Source: Flavobacterium sp. SH_e (GTDB taxonomy: Bacteria > Bacteroidota > Bacteroidia > Flavobacteriales > Flavobacteriaceae). Taken from it: a stretch of 64,000 bases of DNA. Made by a program: the position numbers and the translations under genes. The DNA lies in assembly GCF_025717045.1 (NCBI RefSeq), contig NZ_JAOVZN010000006.1, forward strand, positions 148,267-212,266, written 5' to 3'. The notes under the pieces are model-generated. The model saw nothing but the letters and a program-made list of their open reading frames with translations, was not told where the DNA came from and ran no database searches. Below are positions 63,172 to 64,000 of the stretch, one piece after another (the stretch's first letter is position 1; every line of letters starts with the position of its first letter).

Positions 63172-63912
63172 TTAATTTTGAAAGTCAATTAAACCTTTGT
63201 AAATTATATCTCTAACTTGATCTCTTAGCTCTTTTCTATGGTCAATCGTCAAGCCTTTCGTTTCTATAAAAGGCAAAATTCTAGCGCGCATTTTCCCAGG
63301 ACTTCCACTCATGAATGTGTATGAAAAACGTTCTTTGTTATCAGGAAAAATAATCGGAACAATGGGAATCTGATGATCTATTGCTAATCTAAAAGCGCCA
63401 TCTTTAAATTCGTCCAGCAAAATACTTTCGTCATCTGGAACTCCGCCTTCAGGAAAAATGCAAATACTTAAACCTTGATTTAAACGACTTTGGGCTCGTT
63501 TAAAAACTTCATTTTTGCTTTTTGATGAACTTCTGTCAACCAAAATACAAGTTCTCTTATAAAAAAATCCAAATAGCGGAATCTTCACTAGCTCCTTCTT
63601 TCCAACAAATACAAAAGGGTTTTTAATTAAAGCCAGCATAAGCATAATATCGGTCATTGAGGTATGATTGGCCACGATCATATAACTTTTGCCTTTAATG
63701 AGCTTCTGTTCGCGTTTTACGCTATAATAAAAGCCCATTCCGAAAAGGATAAATTTAGCCCAAATGCGAGCCATTTTAAAAAAATAGGGATAACCTTTTT
63801 CTGAAAGAATAGAAATCAATAAAAATGGCAGCATAATAATTATCGGAATCGCCATTAAGACGTAAAACCAAACGCGCCAAAGAATCCAAAAAGCAATTTT
63901 AAATATTTTCAT
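63172..63912 (-). CDS. 1-acyl-sn-glycerol-3-phosphate acyltransferase (PlsC family)
   Basis: The start at 63912 (MKIFKIAFWILWRVWFYVLM) is preferred because a promoter element lies directly before it, and the longer start at 63951 would include that promoter. The HX4D motif is NHTSMTD and the second motif is FPEGGVPD, with a Gly in place of the usual Thr-Arg of EGTR. An N-terminal hydrophobic region (about 8-35) anchors it in the inner membrane. The 246-residue length is normal for PlsC. It is a second paralogue beside the gene at 14821-15567. The altered EGG motif may mean a different acceptor. Confidence 0.92.
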   Translation of the reverse strand: MKIFKIAFWILWRVWFYVLMAIPIIIMLPFLLISILSEKGYPYFFKMARIWAKFILFGMGFYYSVKREQKLIKGKSYMIVANHTSMTDIMLMLALIKNPFVFVGKKELVKIPLFGFFYKRTCILVDRSSSKSKNEVFKRAQSRLNQGLSICIFPEGGVPDDESILLDEFKDGAFRLAIDHQIPIVPIIFPDNKERFSYTFMSGSPGKMRARILPFIETKGLTIDHRKELRDQVRDIIYKGLIDFQN

Positions 63913-63917
63913 AGTTT

Positions 63918-63951
63918 CAAAAGTAAGAAAACAGAAATAAATTTTAATCAA
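63918..63951 (-). promoter_or_regulatory. Promoter of the acyltransferase gene, predicting a leaderless mRNA
   Basis: On the minus strand TTG (63949-63951) is followed after 23 bases by TACTTTTG (63918-63925), which ends 5 bases before the ATG at 63912. Transcription would begin at or beside the start codon. Confidence 0.55.
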
Positions 63952-64000
63952 GATTTTTTTTCTAAGTGCAAGGTTTTTCTAACGCAAAGAGCACAAAGGG

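Noticed and set aside
63981..64000. aacgcaaagagcacaaag at the window end as the start of a mobile element
   Set aside because: Only 20 bases are visible; it resembles the dispersed repeat at 22855-22984 but cannot be judged further.

Overview
The window is chromosomal DNA from a member of the Bacteroidota, almost certainly a Flavobacterium close to F. johnsoniae. The evidence is the AT-rich sequence, TAnnTTTG-type promoter elements instead of E. coli-like ones, no visible Shine-Dalgarno sites, type IX secretion (T9SS) proteins, and the gliding-motility gene order sprC-sprD-sprB-sprF. There are no rRNA or tRNA genes, no CRISPR array and no insertion sequence.

Layout. 1-2.6 kb: the end of one gene and two secreted or lipoprotein genes of unknown role. 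2.7-4.7 kb: a tight minus-strand cluster of small accessory genes. It includes an Imm26-like immunity gene and a small gene that are each broken by a single in-frame stop codon. 4.9-12.8 kb: housekeeping genes (hemB, a lipoprotein cytochrome c, an M13 metallopeptidase, a SCO1/SenC protein, and the iron-uptake genes feoA-feoB with a tiny FeoB-associated membrane protein). 12.9-19.5 kb: an HD hydrolase, an acyl-ACP desaturase, an acyltransferase, rnpA, a DUF4349 lipoprotein, an S41 protease and a double OmpA-domain protein. 19.5-22.4 kb: a small ribosomal-peptide (RiPP) locus. It has a GG-leader precursor, a radical SAM/SPASM maturase of the three-residue-cyclophane kind, a frameshifted secreted alpha/beta hydrolase, and a divergent XRE regulator whose start is also offset at a poly-A run. 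22.4-27.9 kb: a GNAT acetyltransferase, two lipoproteins, a LysM lytic transglycosylase and pgk.

28.0-58.9 kb is one long minus-strand gliding/T9SS cluster. Three genes of unknown role (58.9 to 56.5 kb) lead into sprC, sprD, the giant sprB (6997 codons) and sprF. SprB is the mobile surface adhesin of gliding. SprF-type barrels are needed to export type-B T9SS cargo, and here two cargo-barrel pairs (SprC-SprD and SprB-SprF) lie in tandem. sprB is built from SprB repeats arranged in super-repeats of about 570-590 residues, some nearly identical at DNA level. sprD carries a TolA-like region of 17-residue repeats.

59.4-64 kb returns to housekeeping genes: holB, a DoxX-like protein, an acyl-CoA thioesterase, recA and an acyltransferase. 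Downstream of recA is a noncoding stretch with two copies of an identically spaced GCAACC-N14-TCATC element. Each copy is followed by a terminator-like hairpin, suggesting two small unannotated transcripts.

The best candidates for something undescribed are the RiPP locus with its paired YTE/YVR core, the twin elements after recA, and the cluster of broken immunity genes.
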